Assembly (NCBI GenBank): GCA_030817875.1 | Contig: JAUSZU010000001.1 | Coordinates: forward strand, 3,658,001-3,722,000 | DNA: 64,000 bases | Reading direction: 5' to 3' | From: Flavobacterium sp. W4I14 | GTDB taxonomy: Bacteria; Bacteroidota; Bacteroidia; Sphingobacteriales; Sphingobacteriaceae | Shown here: in pieces, positions 1-7,912 of the stretch | Numbering within the stretch: position 1 is the first letter of the stretch | Layout of the letters: each line of letters begins with the position of its first letter | Notes under the pieces: model-generated | The model's database searches: none | What the model saw: the letters and a program-made list of their open reading frames with translations, nothing else | What the model was told of the DNA's origin: nothing | Made by a program: the position numbers and the translations under genes

Positions 1-243
1 ATAGATATCGAGGCCGGATTGCAGAGCGAAGTTAGAACTAACTTCATATTTGACGGTAGCGCCCGCCGTTCCGCCTATGCCCATTTTACTTTTGAAGCCC
101 TTCATGTCACCTCCCAAGCGGTAGTTGAGCAGGCCTGCTCCGGCCTTGAACCTTACAGATACGGGCTTTTCCTGTGCTGACAATTCTGTAGTGAAGATCA
201 TTGCTCCCAAAGCGCAAACAAATGCTAATACGTTCTTTTTCAT
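1..243 (-). CDS. Outer membrane beta-barrel protein, 5' part only
   Basis: The window holds the first 81 codons; the rest lies beyond the left edge. The translation begins with a Sec signal peptide (MKKNVLAFVCALGAMIF, cleavage after LSA-Q) and continues with alternating small and aromatic residues (RFKAGAGLLNYRLGGDM, then a Gly-rich stretch and YEVSSNFALQSGLDIY). That pattern is typical of the small PorT/OmpW-like 'outer membrane protein beta-barrel' families of Bacteroidota. It follows the LytTR regulator gene in the same direction after a 137 bp gap, so it may be that system's target or the last gene of its transcript (inference). The fold cannot be confirmed from the fragment. Confidence 0.6.
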   Translation of the reverse strand, partial: MKKNVLAFVCALGAMIFTTELSAQEKPVSVRFKAGAGLLNYRLGGDMKGFKSKMGIGGTAGATVKYEVSSNFALQSGLDIY

Positions 244-380
244 TGTTATAAAATTTTATGTTGTTATTAAATTCTGAACAAAAGAACGATGAAGGGCGCG
301 GTTACGAAACCAGTACGTGATAGGATTTAGAATTTACCAAATGAGATGCAGGATTTAAGGGATGGAGTTTTCCCATCACG

Positions 381-1136
381 CTATTCTACTATTCCATCCA
401 TCCATTTCAGGAATTCCGGTACGCGAACACGGCTTACCAGTACCTCATGCGGGCATACGGGCTGAAAGGAAAGTTTCAGGCGGCTGTTGAAATACCTGGC
501 CACATTTTCAACGGCTTTTACATTGCCGATGCAATTGCGGGATACCCGGAAAAACAGACGTTTATCGATTTGTTGCTCCAGTTGATCTAGCGTATAGTTG
601 ATGATATGCCGATTATCGCCGAATGTGTGGAGGAAAACGACCCCCTCTTCGCTATAGAAATGGGCGATGTCGGTCGTTTCAATGTAATGGTAGTTTTCCC
701 CTTTTGATATCAGAAAACGGTTTTTGGTTCTTACAGACAGTATCTGCTCAAGATTCCTGGGGTCTGACCTATAAGAGGGGCTATGGAAGATATTTTCGAA
801 TTTTGCCAATGCGCCCTCCAACTCTTTCTCGTCGAATGGCTTCAGGAGGTAGTCGATGCTGTTCAGTTTGAACGCTTTGATGGCGTGTTCATCGTATGCT
901 GTAGTGAATATGACGGGCGTGCTGACCTCAACTTGGTTGAATATCTCAAAACAGTTGCCGTCCGCCAGACGGATATCCATCAGGATCAGCTCAACGGTAA
1001 ATACTTTCAGGAACCTAATGGTATCAATAACCGTTTTGGTATGGCTCTCCAGCACATAATCGGGACGCAATTTGATCATCATGCGTTTTAGTTCTTCGTA
1101 TGCGAACCGCTCATCTTCTACGATCAGGTATCTCAT
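381..1136 (-). CDS. LytTR-family response regulator
   Basis: 251 residues. An N-terminal receiver domain (about residues 1-120) has the acidic pair E7/D8, the phosphoacceptor Asp54 in LMDIRL, the conserved Thr in IFTTAYDEHA and Lys99-Pro100 in YLLKPF. A C-terminal LytTR DNA-binding domain (about 145-245) carries the usual KGENYHYIETTDIAHFYSEE-type start and the RNCIGNVKAV segment. The start codon overlaps the stop of the upstream kinase gene by 4 bp (ATGA), so the two are translationally coupled. Cytoplasmic transcription regulator of the AlgR/LytR type; the target genes are not evident, though the downstream beta-barrel gene is a candidate. Confidence 0.93.
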   Translation of the reverse strand: MRYLIVEDERFAYEELKRMMIKLRPDYVLESHTKTVIDTIRFLKVFTVELILMDIRLADGNCFEIFNQVEVSTPVIFTTAYDEHAIKAFKLNSIDYLLKPFDEKELEGALAKFENIFHSPSYRSDPRNLEQILSVRTKNRFLISKGENYHYIETTDIAHFYSEEGVVFLHTFGDNRHIINYTLDQLEQQIDKRLFFRVSRNCIGNVKAVENVARYFNSRLKLSFQPVCPHEVLVSRVRVPEFLKWMDGIVE

Positions 1137-2158
1137 GGCTGTATATAGGGAATTTTTACAATAAACTGCTGCTGGGTATGCTCAATGAGCATCTCCTGGG
1201 CATGTACCTTATATTGCTCGGCAATATATTTTAGTCCGATTCCACCCTTTTCAGCATCTATCGATGGCTGGAAGTTATTCTCGACGGTGATGTATTCGCT
1301 GTCTATAGTAATCTTTATGTTCAGTACGTACGCTTCGGTTGCGATATTGTGCTTGAATGCATTTTCTATTAGCAGCTGCAACGTAAGGGGGATGATCCTG
1401 CTGTTTTCATGATCCGCCAATTTATCCACGGTAAAGGTAAACGAGTTTTCAAACCTCATCCTCATCAGGAAGATATACGAGTCCAGGGCGTCCAGTTCCT
1501 CCGCAACGGAAACAACCGGTTGCTGGGTGAGGGAAAGTACATAACGGTAGGTTTTGGAGAGGGCCTTTGTAAACTTGTTGGCATTGTCTGGATTTACATA
1601 GATCAGAGAAGACAGCACATTTAGTGAGTTAAACAGGAAATGCGGATTTATCTGAGACCTCAATGTCTCGTGCTGGAATAACAGCACCTTACGTTTCGCT
1701 ATTTCGGAATTTGCTATCGCTTTCTGTTCAGACTGGAAATAATAGATCAGCTCGAACACCAGAAGTATGGGGATATTTGCCGCCATAGCAAATGCGAACT
1801 TTACCGAAAAAGGAGGTAGTCCCTTTTCGGGTATCAGCAGTACGTTGTATATGAGGTAATTGAACATCCATAGCAGCCCCAGGCATATTAAGGTTATCCC
1901 TGCAATGTCTGCCACAACGCGATAAAGTATATTTTTGGAATAGGGCAAATGTTTGTTCAAGAACAATAGCAAACCGTAGTCGGCTATGCACATGGTAAAG
2001 ATCACGACATAATGGGCCGATAACTGGATATGGAAATTACGCCATAAATCTTCTTTCATGAGGATGATGCTGAATAACATCTGGCATAAAGCATAGATCA
2101 GCGTGGAGATGAAAAAGATAAGAAATCGCTTTATATCGGTCTTTTTTATTCTGGCCAT
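1133..2158 (-). CDS. LytS/YehU-type sensor histidine kinase
   Basis: 341 residues. Residues 10-140 contain four hydrophobic segments, so the sensor part is a membrane domain without an obvious periplasmic module. The cytoplasmic part has the His_kinase (PF06580) signature LRSQINPHFLFNSLN with the phosphoacceptor His173, followed by an HATPase_c domain with the N box LLIENAFKHN and the G box GGIGLKYIAEQY. It phosphorylates the LytTR regulator encoded immediately downstream with a 4 bp overlap. The signal sensed cannot be told from the sequence. This family is common in Bacteroidota. Confidence 0.92.
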   Translation of the reverse strand: MARIKKTDIKRFLIFFISTLIYALCQMLFSIILMKEDLWRNFHIQLSAHYVVIFTMCIADYGLLLFLNKHLPYSKNILYRVVADIAGITLICLGLLWMFNYLIYNVLLIPEKGLPPFSVKFAFAMAANIPILLVFELIYYFQSEQKAIANSEIAKRKVLLFQHETLRSQINPHFLFNSLNVLSSLIYVNPDNANKFTKALSKTYRYVLSLTQQPVVSVAEELDALDSYIFLMRMRFENSFTFTVDKLADHENSRIIPLTLQLLIENAFKHNIATEAYVLNIKITIDSEYITVENNFQPSIDAEKGGIGLKYIAEQYKVHAQEMLIEHTQQQFIVKIPYIQP

Positions 2159-2241
2159 CTTTCAAAGTTAAAGCTTCCGGGTAAGATTTTATTTAAAAGC
2201 CTTCTGCTTTTCTGATGAACTTCATTTTTTAAAGGATGAAT

Positions 2242-2414
2242 TTAGTGTTGTTTGTAACCAGCCGGTATATTGGGGGGGTATTTCGGTGAATAGGCAGCCT
2301 CTGTTTCGCTGCAAAGTAGCCTCCAAGCTGTTGACGGACCTGGTAAGTTCTTAGGCGTTATCTCAACGACGTAAATCCATTCTTGCGTTGCGTTTTGGAA
2401 GGCAAACTGGGGAT
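2242..2414 (-). pseudogene. 3' fragment of a truncated gene
   Basis: On the minus strand an open frame of about 55 codons has no start codon and ends in TAA at 2242-2244. It reads QFAFQNATQEWIYVVEITP, then an LPGPSTAWRLL segment and ends in YPPNIPAGYKQH. The composition is protein-like and the frame is cut exactly where the IS-like inverted repeat begins (2411). I do not recognise the family. It is best read as the C-terminus of a gene whose front was lost when the adjacent element inserted or deleted (inference). Confidence 0.4.
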
Positions 2415-2875
2415 TTCGCTAAAAGTGTGCACCAGTTTTCATTCCAAAATGTGCACCACGCTTTTTACCATCCGGTCTTGATGGAATCGTAAAGACTGAG
2501 CCAAATATATCCAATCTTCCCAGATTCCTCCCCTTCATTTCCCAATCTATCTTTCCTGTATTTGATCTGTCAATCCTCCACGGAAGATGGTTTTGCAAGA
2601 AAAACGGCCTTTCTGGACACGATTTATAGCAAATCAGCCCAATTTTAAAAACATATCAGAAAAAGAAATATAATTTTTGATTTTAAGGCCATTAGAACAT
2701 CTCCATTTCGGTTTCTCTAGACGAAACAACAAATGAATCCAATCCTGCTTTTCAGAAGCTTAAAACCGCTTAAAATGAGCCGATTGGCCGCTTTCAAGCG
2801 AAATCTAGTGACCAATATAGGCCGAAAAAGATGGCCACGATGGATGAAAACCAGTGGCCACTTTTAGCGGAACCC
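2411..2875. mobile_element. IS21-like end pair without transposase (remnant or MITE)
   Basis: The two ends, 2411-2457 and 2833-2875 (reverse complement), share GG-TT-CGCTAAAAGTG, then a CAC and GTTTTCATCC. Each end repeats part of itself inward: GTGTGCACC then ATGTGCACC on the left, AGTGGCCAC then GTGGCCAT on the right. Multiple short repeats inside each end are a feature of IS21-family elements (family knowledge). No istA or istB frame lies between, so this is either a deletion derivative or a non-autonomous element. No target duplication could be recognised. Confidence 0.4.
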
Positions 2876-3040
2876 GCAGGTATTATTAACATCACTGATT
2901 AAGCCATATCTTTATTTTATTATAAAATTTCTATCTTTACTAAATAGTATTTGCAGTTAAGAAAGTTCAGGTGAGTGATTCGGTGAGTCAGTTATCAGAG
3001 GAGTCTTTTAAACCATATAGAGCGAGATTTAAAGGTTGGG

Positions 3041-3061
3041 TTCAGTTCCCCCACTCTCCGC
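3041..3061 (+). other. tRNA-Ser-like 3' end fragment (probable attachment-site scar)
   Basis: The sequence is TTCAGTTCCCCCACTCTCCG followed by C. It matches a tRNA T-loop (TTCAGTT), the 3' strand of the T stem (CCCCC), the 3' acceptor strand (ACTCTCC) and discriminator G, as in Bacteroidota tRNA-Ser with an acceptor GGAGAGT. The 5' strand of the T stem is not complementary and no 5' part of a tRNA is present. A perfect terminator hairpin follows after 7 bp, as behind a normal tRNA gene. Fragments like this are left where tyrosine-recombinase elements integrate into tRNA 3' ends (family knowledge). Confidence 0.5.
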
Positions 3062-3067
3062 TGGTTA

Positions 3068-3099
3068 AAGCCTGAAATCATAAGATTTCAGGCTTTTTT
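3068..3099 (+). terminator. Rho-independent terminator behind the tRNA fragment
   Basis: A 12 bp perfect stem AAGCCTGAAATC / GATTTCAGGCTT with loop ATAA is followed by a run of six T. It sits where the terminator of a tRNA gene would be. Confidence 0.8.
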
Positions 3100-3180
3100 C
3101 GTTTATGGAAACGACCACTCCCCGAGCTGATGCAGGCTTGTAGCTCGTGTCCAAATTAACTTAAACCATATCAATTCTAT

Positions 3181-3304
3181 CTAGCGCAAGTCTTAGCGCT
3201 CACGGCCTAAGCAAAAGCCTGACCTGGGCTTTCGTTAAATCAATGCATTAATCTCTAAAAAATCTCAACTAGTTAAACATAGTGAATGCACAAGTCATCC
3301 TCAT
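3181..3304. repeat. Dyad repeat family, copy A (right end missing)
   Basis: The copy starts CTAGCGCAAGTCTTAG and shares with copies B and C the blocks CGGCCT(A/G)AGCAAAAGCCTGAC, CTTTCGTTAAATCAATGCATTAA and CTAGTTAAA..TAGTGAATGCACAA. It lacks the right-hand AGACTTGCGCTAG end and runs directly into copy B. No reading frame is conserved among the copies. Confidence 0.7.
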
Positions 3305-3457
3305 CTAGCACGAGTCTTCCCGCCCACGGCCTGAGCAAAAGCCTGACTTGGCTTTCGTTAAATCAATGCATTAACCTCTAAAAAAAATCTCAGCTAGTTA
3401 AATGTAGTGAATGCACAAATCATTCACCCAGCTGTCTCCTACTGAGACTTGCGCTAG
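3305..3457. repeat. Dyad repeat family, copy B (full length, 153 bp)
   Basis: The ends are inverted: CTAGCACGAGTCTT on the left and GAGACTTGCGCTAG on the right. Inside is a second short dyad (TGCATT ... GAATGCA) around an A-rich loop. It lies in the same orientation as copy C, and the two bracket the toxin/immunity pair. It could be a MITE or a structured intergenic repeat; the mechanism of spread is unknown. Confidence 0.7.
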
Positions 3458-3606
3458 TAAGGAGGGAAATATGTGGCGAATATTCTATTCAATTGTATTT
3501 TTTATCATTAAAAAATATTAGATTCGCCATGCAGTTCATGTCTTATTTTACTGTCATTATCAATCTATTTTTAAAATCATCTCTTTGCTAAACTAAATTA
3601 ACCGCT

Positions 3607-4323
3607 ATGAAAAATTTATTAAAGTACTTACTACTTTTAAACGTTGCATTATTCTCTGTGGCTTGTCGCTCAGATAAGGATGGTCTTTTAGATGAACCAC
3701 CAATTACGGCACCCACTGAATTCTACAAAAACGCGAACCAACTGGCTGCAACCTACGATCCTTCAAATACTGTAAGCCAAACGGTGAGGGATCAGGTTTA
3801 CGATTTATACAAGAAACAAAAGTGGGGCGAACTGGAAACCCTATTTATAAGCAACAATTTAAACGGAAAATGGCCACCTGCAAACGGAGGTTTCAATACA
3901 GTAGACGATACGCCAATCACGATGGGGCAAAAATACGATAGATACAGTGGTGCGATTGGAACCTACAGCGGAACAGGAGCTCCGACCTTGGGAGGAAGTT
4001 TTACCAGTCCAATCATCAATGGATCCGTGTATACCTTCGGGCAAAGAGCTTTGAATCAACCGGAAAATACTTATGATTTTTATTATGAAATCGAAGTTTT
4101 AAATAATTCATTAACTTTCAAAGGCCAAACAGCAGATATTATTCCCTGGTTTAATCAGGTGGGTTATGGTAAGCAGACCATGTGGAAAATCCCGATCGAT
4201 CCAGCGACCGGCTACCAAAAAACCTGGAATAAATTGGCCCAAGAAGGCTATATTAAAGTAACAATTAAGAAAAACCCGAGTGGAAAATACCCGGGAGCTG
4301 TGGGCGTAGTTATTACACAATAA
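3607..4323 (+). CDS. Lipoprotein with TNT-type NAD(P)+ glycohydrolase toxin domain
   Basis: 238 residues. A lipoprotein signal peptide ends at the lipobox SVAC (Cys20). Residues 88-225 have the layout of the TNT domain (PF14021, tuberculosis necrotizing toxin): the lead-in KWPPANGGF, DRY at 111-113, GGSFTSPI at 129-136, QRAL at 146-149, and IPWFNQVGYGKQ at 179-190, where Gln190 sits at the place of the catalytic glutamine of TNT enzymes. Members cleave NAD(P)+ and kill target cells (family knowledge). The short N-terminal part (21-87) carries no recognised trafficking domain. The next gene starts 10 bp downstream and is the likely immunity gene. Surface display as a contact toxin is inference; activity is unproven. 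Confidence 0.72.
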   Translation: MKNLLKYLLLLNVALFSVACRSDKDGLLDEPPITAPTEFYKNANQLAATYDPSNTVSQTVRDQVYDLYKKQKWGELETLFISNNLNGKWPPANGGFNTVDDTPITMGQKYDRYSGAIGTYSGTGAPTLGGSFTSPIINGSVYTFGQRALNQPENTYDFYYEIEVLNNSLTFKGQTADIIPWFNQVGYGKQTMWKIPIDPATGYQKTWNKLAQEGYIKVTIKKNPSGKYPGAVGVVITQ

Positions 4324-4333
4324 AATCATTTAG

Positions 4334-4750
4334 ATGTATTCCATTTCAAAAAAAATATTCATTGAAAAACAGGTTTCTATTGCCAAAAACACGTTCAGTA
4401 ATGCAGAGATCGGTAACGCAGCAGAAGTAAAATTCAAATGCTGTAACTGTGTCCATGAAAATATCGTTACAATAACACCCTATGAATCAGGCTTTCCGAT
4501 TTTTCAATTGTACAATAATGAAAAGGTTTTAGCTAAAAATGAATTATTAAAAAATAAAATTGTCTCTGAAACCTCCATAAACTTACTTCACTTTGGAGAA
4601 TTGACAGTAAATGATTTACCAACATTGTACTTTGGAACAGATTGCCCATCTTGTCATTCAAAATATATTTGTGTTTTCAGTTATGGTGAAAAACAACCTG
4701 GACTGACTTTGCTTACCATTTCCGGGGTATGGAGATATAACGAAATTTAA
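4334..4750 (+). CDS. Probable immunity protein for the TNT toxin, zinc-ribbon-like
   Basis: 138 residues, no signal peptide, so cytoplasmic. Two CxxC pairs, C36-C39 (in KCCNC) and C104-C107 (in DCPSC), could bind one zinc ion in a split ribbon. The rest is mixed beta sequence and I do not recognise a family. It starts 10 bp after the stop of the toxin gene and nothing else follows in the unit, which is the usual toxin-then-immunity order. AT content is higher than in the neighbouring chromosomal genes, consistent with transfer. The immunity role is inferred from position only. Confidence 0.55.
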   Translation: MYSISKKIFIEKQVSIAKNTFSNAEIGNAAEVKFKCCNCVHENIVTITPYESGFPIFQLYNNEKVLAKNELLKNKIVSETSINLLHFGELTVNDLPTLYFGTDCPSCHSKYICVFSYGEKQPGLTLLTISGVWRYNEI

Positions 4751-4755
4751 CCCAT

Positions 4756-4908
4756 CTAGCGTATGCCTTAGTGCCCCAGCCTGAGCAAAGGCTCGACTTG
4801 CGCTTTCACTAAATCAATACATTAATTTCTAAAGAAATCCCAGCTAGTTAAAGATAGTGAATGTATAAGTCATCCACCCAGCTGCCTCTCCACTGAGATT
4901 TGCGCCAG
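4756..4908. repeat. Dyad repeat family, copy C (full length, 153 bp)
   Basis: Same block order and length as copy B, with ends CTAGCGTATGCCTTAG and GAGATTTGCGCCAG. It begins 6 bp after the stop of the immunity gene. The following ~290 bp up to the channel gene show no further feature that I could support. Confidence 0.7.
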
Positions 4909-5201
4909 TAAGGGATATCTTATCACAGATTATGCTCTGGTGAGATGAGGTCAATCTACTTTAGTTTTTCCAGTAAAGGTTCAATTTAGTTAAATCTAAA
5001 CTACCTTAAACTTATCTTATACCGTGTTTTTTACTCAGATAGAATGGGCAACTACAATATGTGGAGACATTCTATTTTTTAACATGGGTGATTAAACGGG
5101 CCTTGATATTGCTGATGAAACATAGACTATTAACGGCAACCTCACCTTATTTCCTCATTATTTTTAGCTATTTTCGTTACACTGGTCTAAGATGAACTAA
5201 C

Positions 5202-7067
5202 ATGAAGAAATTTTTCGCATTATCTATTTTTCTCCTAAATGCTGCCTTATCTATTTATGCTTTTGGACAGGACAGTACGACTTTAAAATCAGACAGCTTA
5301 AAGAATGGAAGGTTAGAAAAAGAGTTCAATAAGGTGAATCAGCTCTCTGCGGAACGGCTTTCTGATTCGCTTAAGCGAGCTGAACTTGAACAACGTGTAA
5401 GTTCATTAGGGATAACAGATAAATTACAACGCGAAAGTTTACTGGCTGAATTAAAATCACTCAAAAAAAGAGATTCCATTCATCGTTTCCGCCAGATAAG
5501 TCAGATAGATTCTTTACGCAAGATTATCAAGGGTGTACCTGTTGTATTTAATGGTGATACGCTTTATTTTATTTATGCCAAACTTGGTAGTTTTAGTGCC
5601 GCCGACAGGGCAAAAGCTGTGGCTGACAGACTGGAACGGGTTGGCGATGGTACAAATTTTTCACCCGATTCACTTAAGCTTATCCCCGCCGAACAAACTA
5701 CCGACCTGCTGTATGGTAACATTCTATTGCTTTCTATAACCGATCAGGATGCACTATGGGCCAGAAGTGACCGGACGCTTTATACCGCAGCAATTAAAAA
5801 ACAGGTAGTGACCGCCCTCGATAAGTATGTTCACGATACAAGTTGGCAAGTACTATTGAGGGAAATTTTATTGACAATACTGGTTATTACAGTGGTAGTT
5901 GGCCTCATCTACTTTATTAACAGGCTCTTCAGGAGGATATCAAATAAATTTTTCTCTGCTGAAGGGCGCTTTAAAGAGGGGCTAAAGATTAAAAATTATG
6001 AACTACTGGATGCGGGCCGTCAGTTGGCTATAATTGCAATATTACTGAAAATCATCCGCTACGGGGTTATTCTGGCGGTAATTTACCTTGCCTTTCCTGT
6101 GCTTTTTGGAATTTTTCCTTTTACCCGCGATCTATCGGTTAACCTGTTAAACTATATCCTCAGCCCACTTAAAAAGATCGGCATATCGATATGGAACTAT
6201 ATTCCCGACCTGATGACCATATTGGTTCTTCTGGTGGTATTCAGGTATGTAATCCGCTTTGTTAGGTTTATCAAAACAGAGATCGAACGGGGCAAACTCA
6301 CTATACCAGGTTTTTATAAAGATTGGGCCAATCCTACCTATCAGATTATCCGTGTGTTAATTCTGGCTTTTATGCTTATTGTCATTTTTCCTTATCTCCC
6401 GGGATCTGATTCCGGTGTTTTTAAAGGGGTTTCGGTTTTCATGGGTGTTCTTTTCACTTTCGGATCAGCCGGTGCACTAGGAAATGTTGTTGCAGGTTTG
6501 GTACTCACCTATATGCGGGCCTTCAGAATTGGTGACCGCGTAAAAATTGGAGAGGTTACAGGAGATATTATTGAAAAAACTTTGCTGGTTACAAGAGTAC
6601 GAACAATCCAAAACGAAGTTGTTTCTATTCCAAACTCAACTGTAATGAACAACCATACCGTAAATTTTAGTATCGAAGCGCAGGAAAAGGGACTCATTAT
6701 CCATACCACCGTAACTATTGGCTATGATGTGCCCTGGAGGCAGGTGCATGAACTGCTCACCAATGCTGCATTTGCTACGGAGCTTGTTGATGCTGAACCG
6801 AAGCCATATGTGCTTCAAGCCAGCCTCGACGATTATTATGTAAGCTATAGATTAAATGCCTTTACTAAATCTCCAAACCGGCAGGCCGTAATCTATTCTG
6901 CTTTGCATGCAAACATACAGGATCAGTTTAACCAGGCTGGGGTAGAAATTATGTCTCCACATTATAAAGCGCTCAGAGATGGAAATGCCACCACCATTCC
7001 AGCAGATTACTTGCCTAAAGATTATCAGGCGCCATTATTTAGGACAGAAAATATCAATCAAAAATAA
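5202..7067 (+). CDS. MscS-family mechanosensitive channel
   Basis: 621 residues. A signal peptide (cleavage near residue 23) is followed by a charged, coiled-coil-prone periplasmic segment rich in Lys/Glu/Ser (25-215), then at least four membrane segments between 215 and 450. The last is the pore helix of the MscS domain (about 420-450, GSAGALGNVVAGLVLTY), followed by the beta domain (RIGDRVKIGEVTGDIIE) and a cytoplasmic alpha/beta region. The size resembles the larger YbdG/YnaI-like MscS proteins rather than minimal MscS. It would release solutes on osmotic downshock (family role). It stands alone and is followed by a terminator. Confidence 0.88.
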   Translation: MKKFFALSIFLLNAALSIYAFGQDSTTLKSDSLKNGRLEKEFNKVNQLSAERLSDSLKRAELEQRVSSLGITDKLQRESLLAELKSLKKRDSIHRFRQISQIDSLRKIIKGVPVVFNGDTLYFIYAKLGSFSAADRAKAVADRLERVGDGTNFSPDSLKLIPAEQTTDLLYGNILLLSITDQDALWARSDRTLYTAAIKKQVVTALDKYVHDTSWQVLLREILLTILVITVVVGLIYFINRLFRRISNKFFSAEGRFKEGLKIKNYELLDAGRQLAIIAILLKIIRYGVILAVIYLAFPVLFGIFPFTRDLSVNLLNYILSPLKKIGISIWNYIPDLMTILVLLVVFRYVIRFVRFIKTEIERGKLTIPGFYKDWANPTYQIIRVLILAFMLIVIFPYLPGSDSGVFKGVSVFMGVLFTFGSAGALGNVVAGLVLTYMRAFRIGDRVKIGEVTGDIIEKTLLVTRVRTIQNEVVSIPNSTVMNNHTVNFSIEAQEKGLIIHTTVTIGYDVPWRQVHELLTNAAFATELVDAEPKPYVLQASLDDYYVSYRLNAFTKSPNRQAVIYSALHANIQDQFNQAGVEIMSPHYKALRDGNATTIPADYLPKDYQAPLFRTENINQK

Positions 7068-7141
7068 CAATAACCCCAACGTACTATCAAAGAAATAAAA
7101 CTTGATTGCCTCCGAACATAGCGGAAATATATTATCGTAAC

Positions 7142-7172
7142 AAAAAATGCCCTATCATCAGTGGCATTTTTT
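7142..7172 (+). terminator. Terminator of the MscS-like gene
   Basis: A perfect 10 bp stem AAAAAATGCC / GGCATTTTTT with an 11 nt loop; the stem's own T6 forms the U tract. Confidence 0.75.
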
Positions 7173-7311
7173 GTTTACTGTACCAAGCATTCATTTCCGA
7201 AGGCAGACTTATAATTGTTCTTAAAAAATTAAGAAATCAATAAAAAGAAGAAGAAAAACAATTATTGGGATCGATATCGGCGTATCGGCATTTTTTTGTG
7301 GCTAAACAAGT

Positions 7312-7461
7312 ATGAAAAGGAATGATATAATCAGTGCGCTCTTAGGTATGTTGATTATGGCCATCACTTATTGGCTGCTATTTTACAGGCTCTGCTCTCC
7401 TAAAGAGCATAAAGAAGTTAGAATATCCTCCTCCACACCACGATTAAAAATCTTAGAATAA
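7312..7461 (+). CDS. Small hypothetical membrane protein (49 aa)
   Basis: The frame starts MKRNDIISALLGMLIMAITYW and has one hydrophobic helix (about residues 8-26) followed by a short, basic, hydrophilic tail. No good Shine-Dalgarno sequence precedes the ATG, but these are often absent in Bacteroidota. It stands alone between the channel gene and the leader of the SusC operon. No family was recognised, and it may be a chance frame. Confidence 0.3.
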   Translation: MKRNDIISALLGMLIMAITYWLLFYRLCSPKEHKEVRISSSTPRLKILE

Positions 7462-7578
7462 TTACTCCATACTGATCTTTATTTGGTGAAGTCTTAAATT
7501 TTATTTGGGGTATGAATGGCTTTATTTACAATAAACTATAAATTCTATAGTTTTTATAGTCTTTATGATAGTTTTTTA

Positions 7579-7586
7579 TATATTTG
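7579..7586 (+). promoter_or_regulatory. Promoter -7 box of the leader/SusC operon
   Basis: TATATTTG fits the Bacteroidota -7 consensus TAnnTTTG. A T-rich stretch lies about 20 bp upstream instead of a clear -33 TTTG. Transcription starting a few bases downstream would give a leader of roughly 320 nt before the SusC gene, with the small Cys-rich frame near its 5' end. Confidence 0.5.
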
Positions 7587-7627
7587 TCAAAATGATGTTA
7601 ATTATATTAACGATAAATTAAATTACA

Positions 7628-7681
7628 ATGCACCATTTACAATTTGTTTCCATGCGAATGTGCCTTTCCTGTTGTTGCTAA
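7628..7681 (+). CDS. Cysteine-rich leader peptide (17 aa)
   Basis: ATG to TAA encodes MHHLQFVSMRMCLSCCC: four cysteines in the last six residues, three of them consecutive (TGT TGT TGC) just before the stop. Downstream come a hairpin with a T6 run and further stems, then the SusC gene about 230 bp on. Short frames ending in cysteine runs are known in actinobacteria as leaders sensing cysteine supply upstream of sulfur genes (established there). Here the attenuator role is inference from sequence layout. The frame is too short to be judged by coding statistics. Confidence 0.5.
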   Translation: MHHLQFVSMRMCLSCCC

Positions 7682-7728
7682 TATAGCAGCGCTCATCATC
7701 CCCCATTTTATAAAATAATTACTGGACT

Positions 7729-7758
7729 AAGGCAAGCTGAAGAAGCGTAGCCTTTTTT
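7729..7758 (+). terminator. Attenuator-like hairpin in the SusC leader
   Basis: AAGGC (7729-7733) pairs with GCCTT (7750-7754), and an inner GCT/AGC pairing extends the stem. A run of six T (7753-7758) follows. It lies 48 bp after the stop of the Cys-rich leader frame, inside the leader of the operon rather than behind a gene, so it would stop transcription before SusC unless prevented. Confidence 0.5.
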
Positions 7759-7801
7759 AAACACTTACAAAATGAGATAGTGTCTATCATAAAAAACAAA
7801 A

Positions 7802-7866
7802 CCGACAGGGAAGCCCTGCCGGATATTATTCGATAACCAGCGTAACGCCAATCACTTCTGGTTATC
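7802..7866 (+). promoter_or_regulatory. Two further stem-loops in the SusC leader
   Basis: Stem 1 is CCG-A-CAGGG / CCCTG-C-CGG (7802-7822). Stem 2 is the perfect 9 bp GATAACCAG / CTGGTTATC (7832-7840 with 7858-7866). Neither is followed by a strong T run. They may be alternative folds, an mRNA-stabilising structure or part of the attenuation device. No known riboswitch consensus was matched. Confidence 0.4.
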
Positions 7867-7912
7867 AAGTTTTACTAACAATTCAAATCATTAAATAAAA
7901 CTGTATAAATAT

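Noticed and set aside
783..1091. Plus-strand frames opposite the LytTR regulator
   Set aside because: Fully antisense to a well-supported gene with clear motifs; no signals of their own.
3305..4908. Integron-like attC sites around the toxin cassette
   Set aside because: The repeats are palindromic and of similar length, but lack the GTTRRRY core site and no integron integrase is nearby.
7802..7866. Cobalamin or SAM riboswitch in the SusC leader
   Set aside because: The hairpins do not contain the conserved boxes of these riboswitches; the CAGGG/CCCTG stem resembles a B12 box only superficially.
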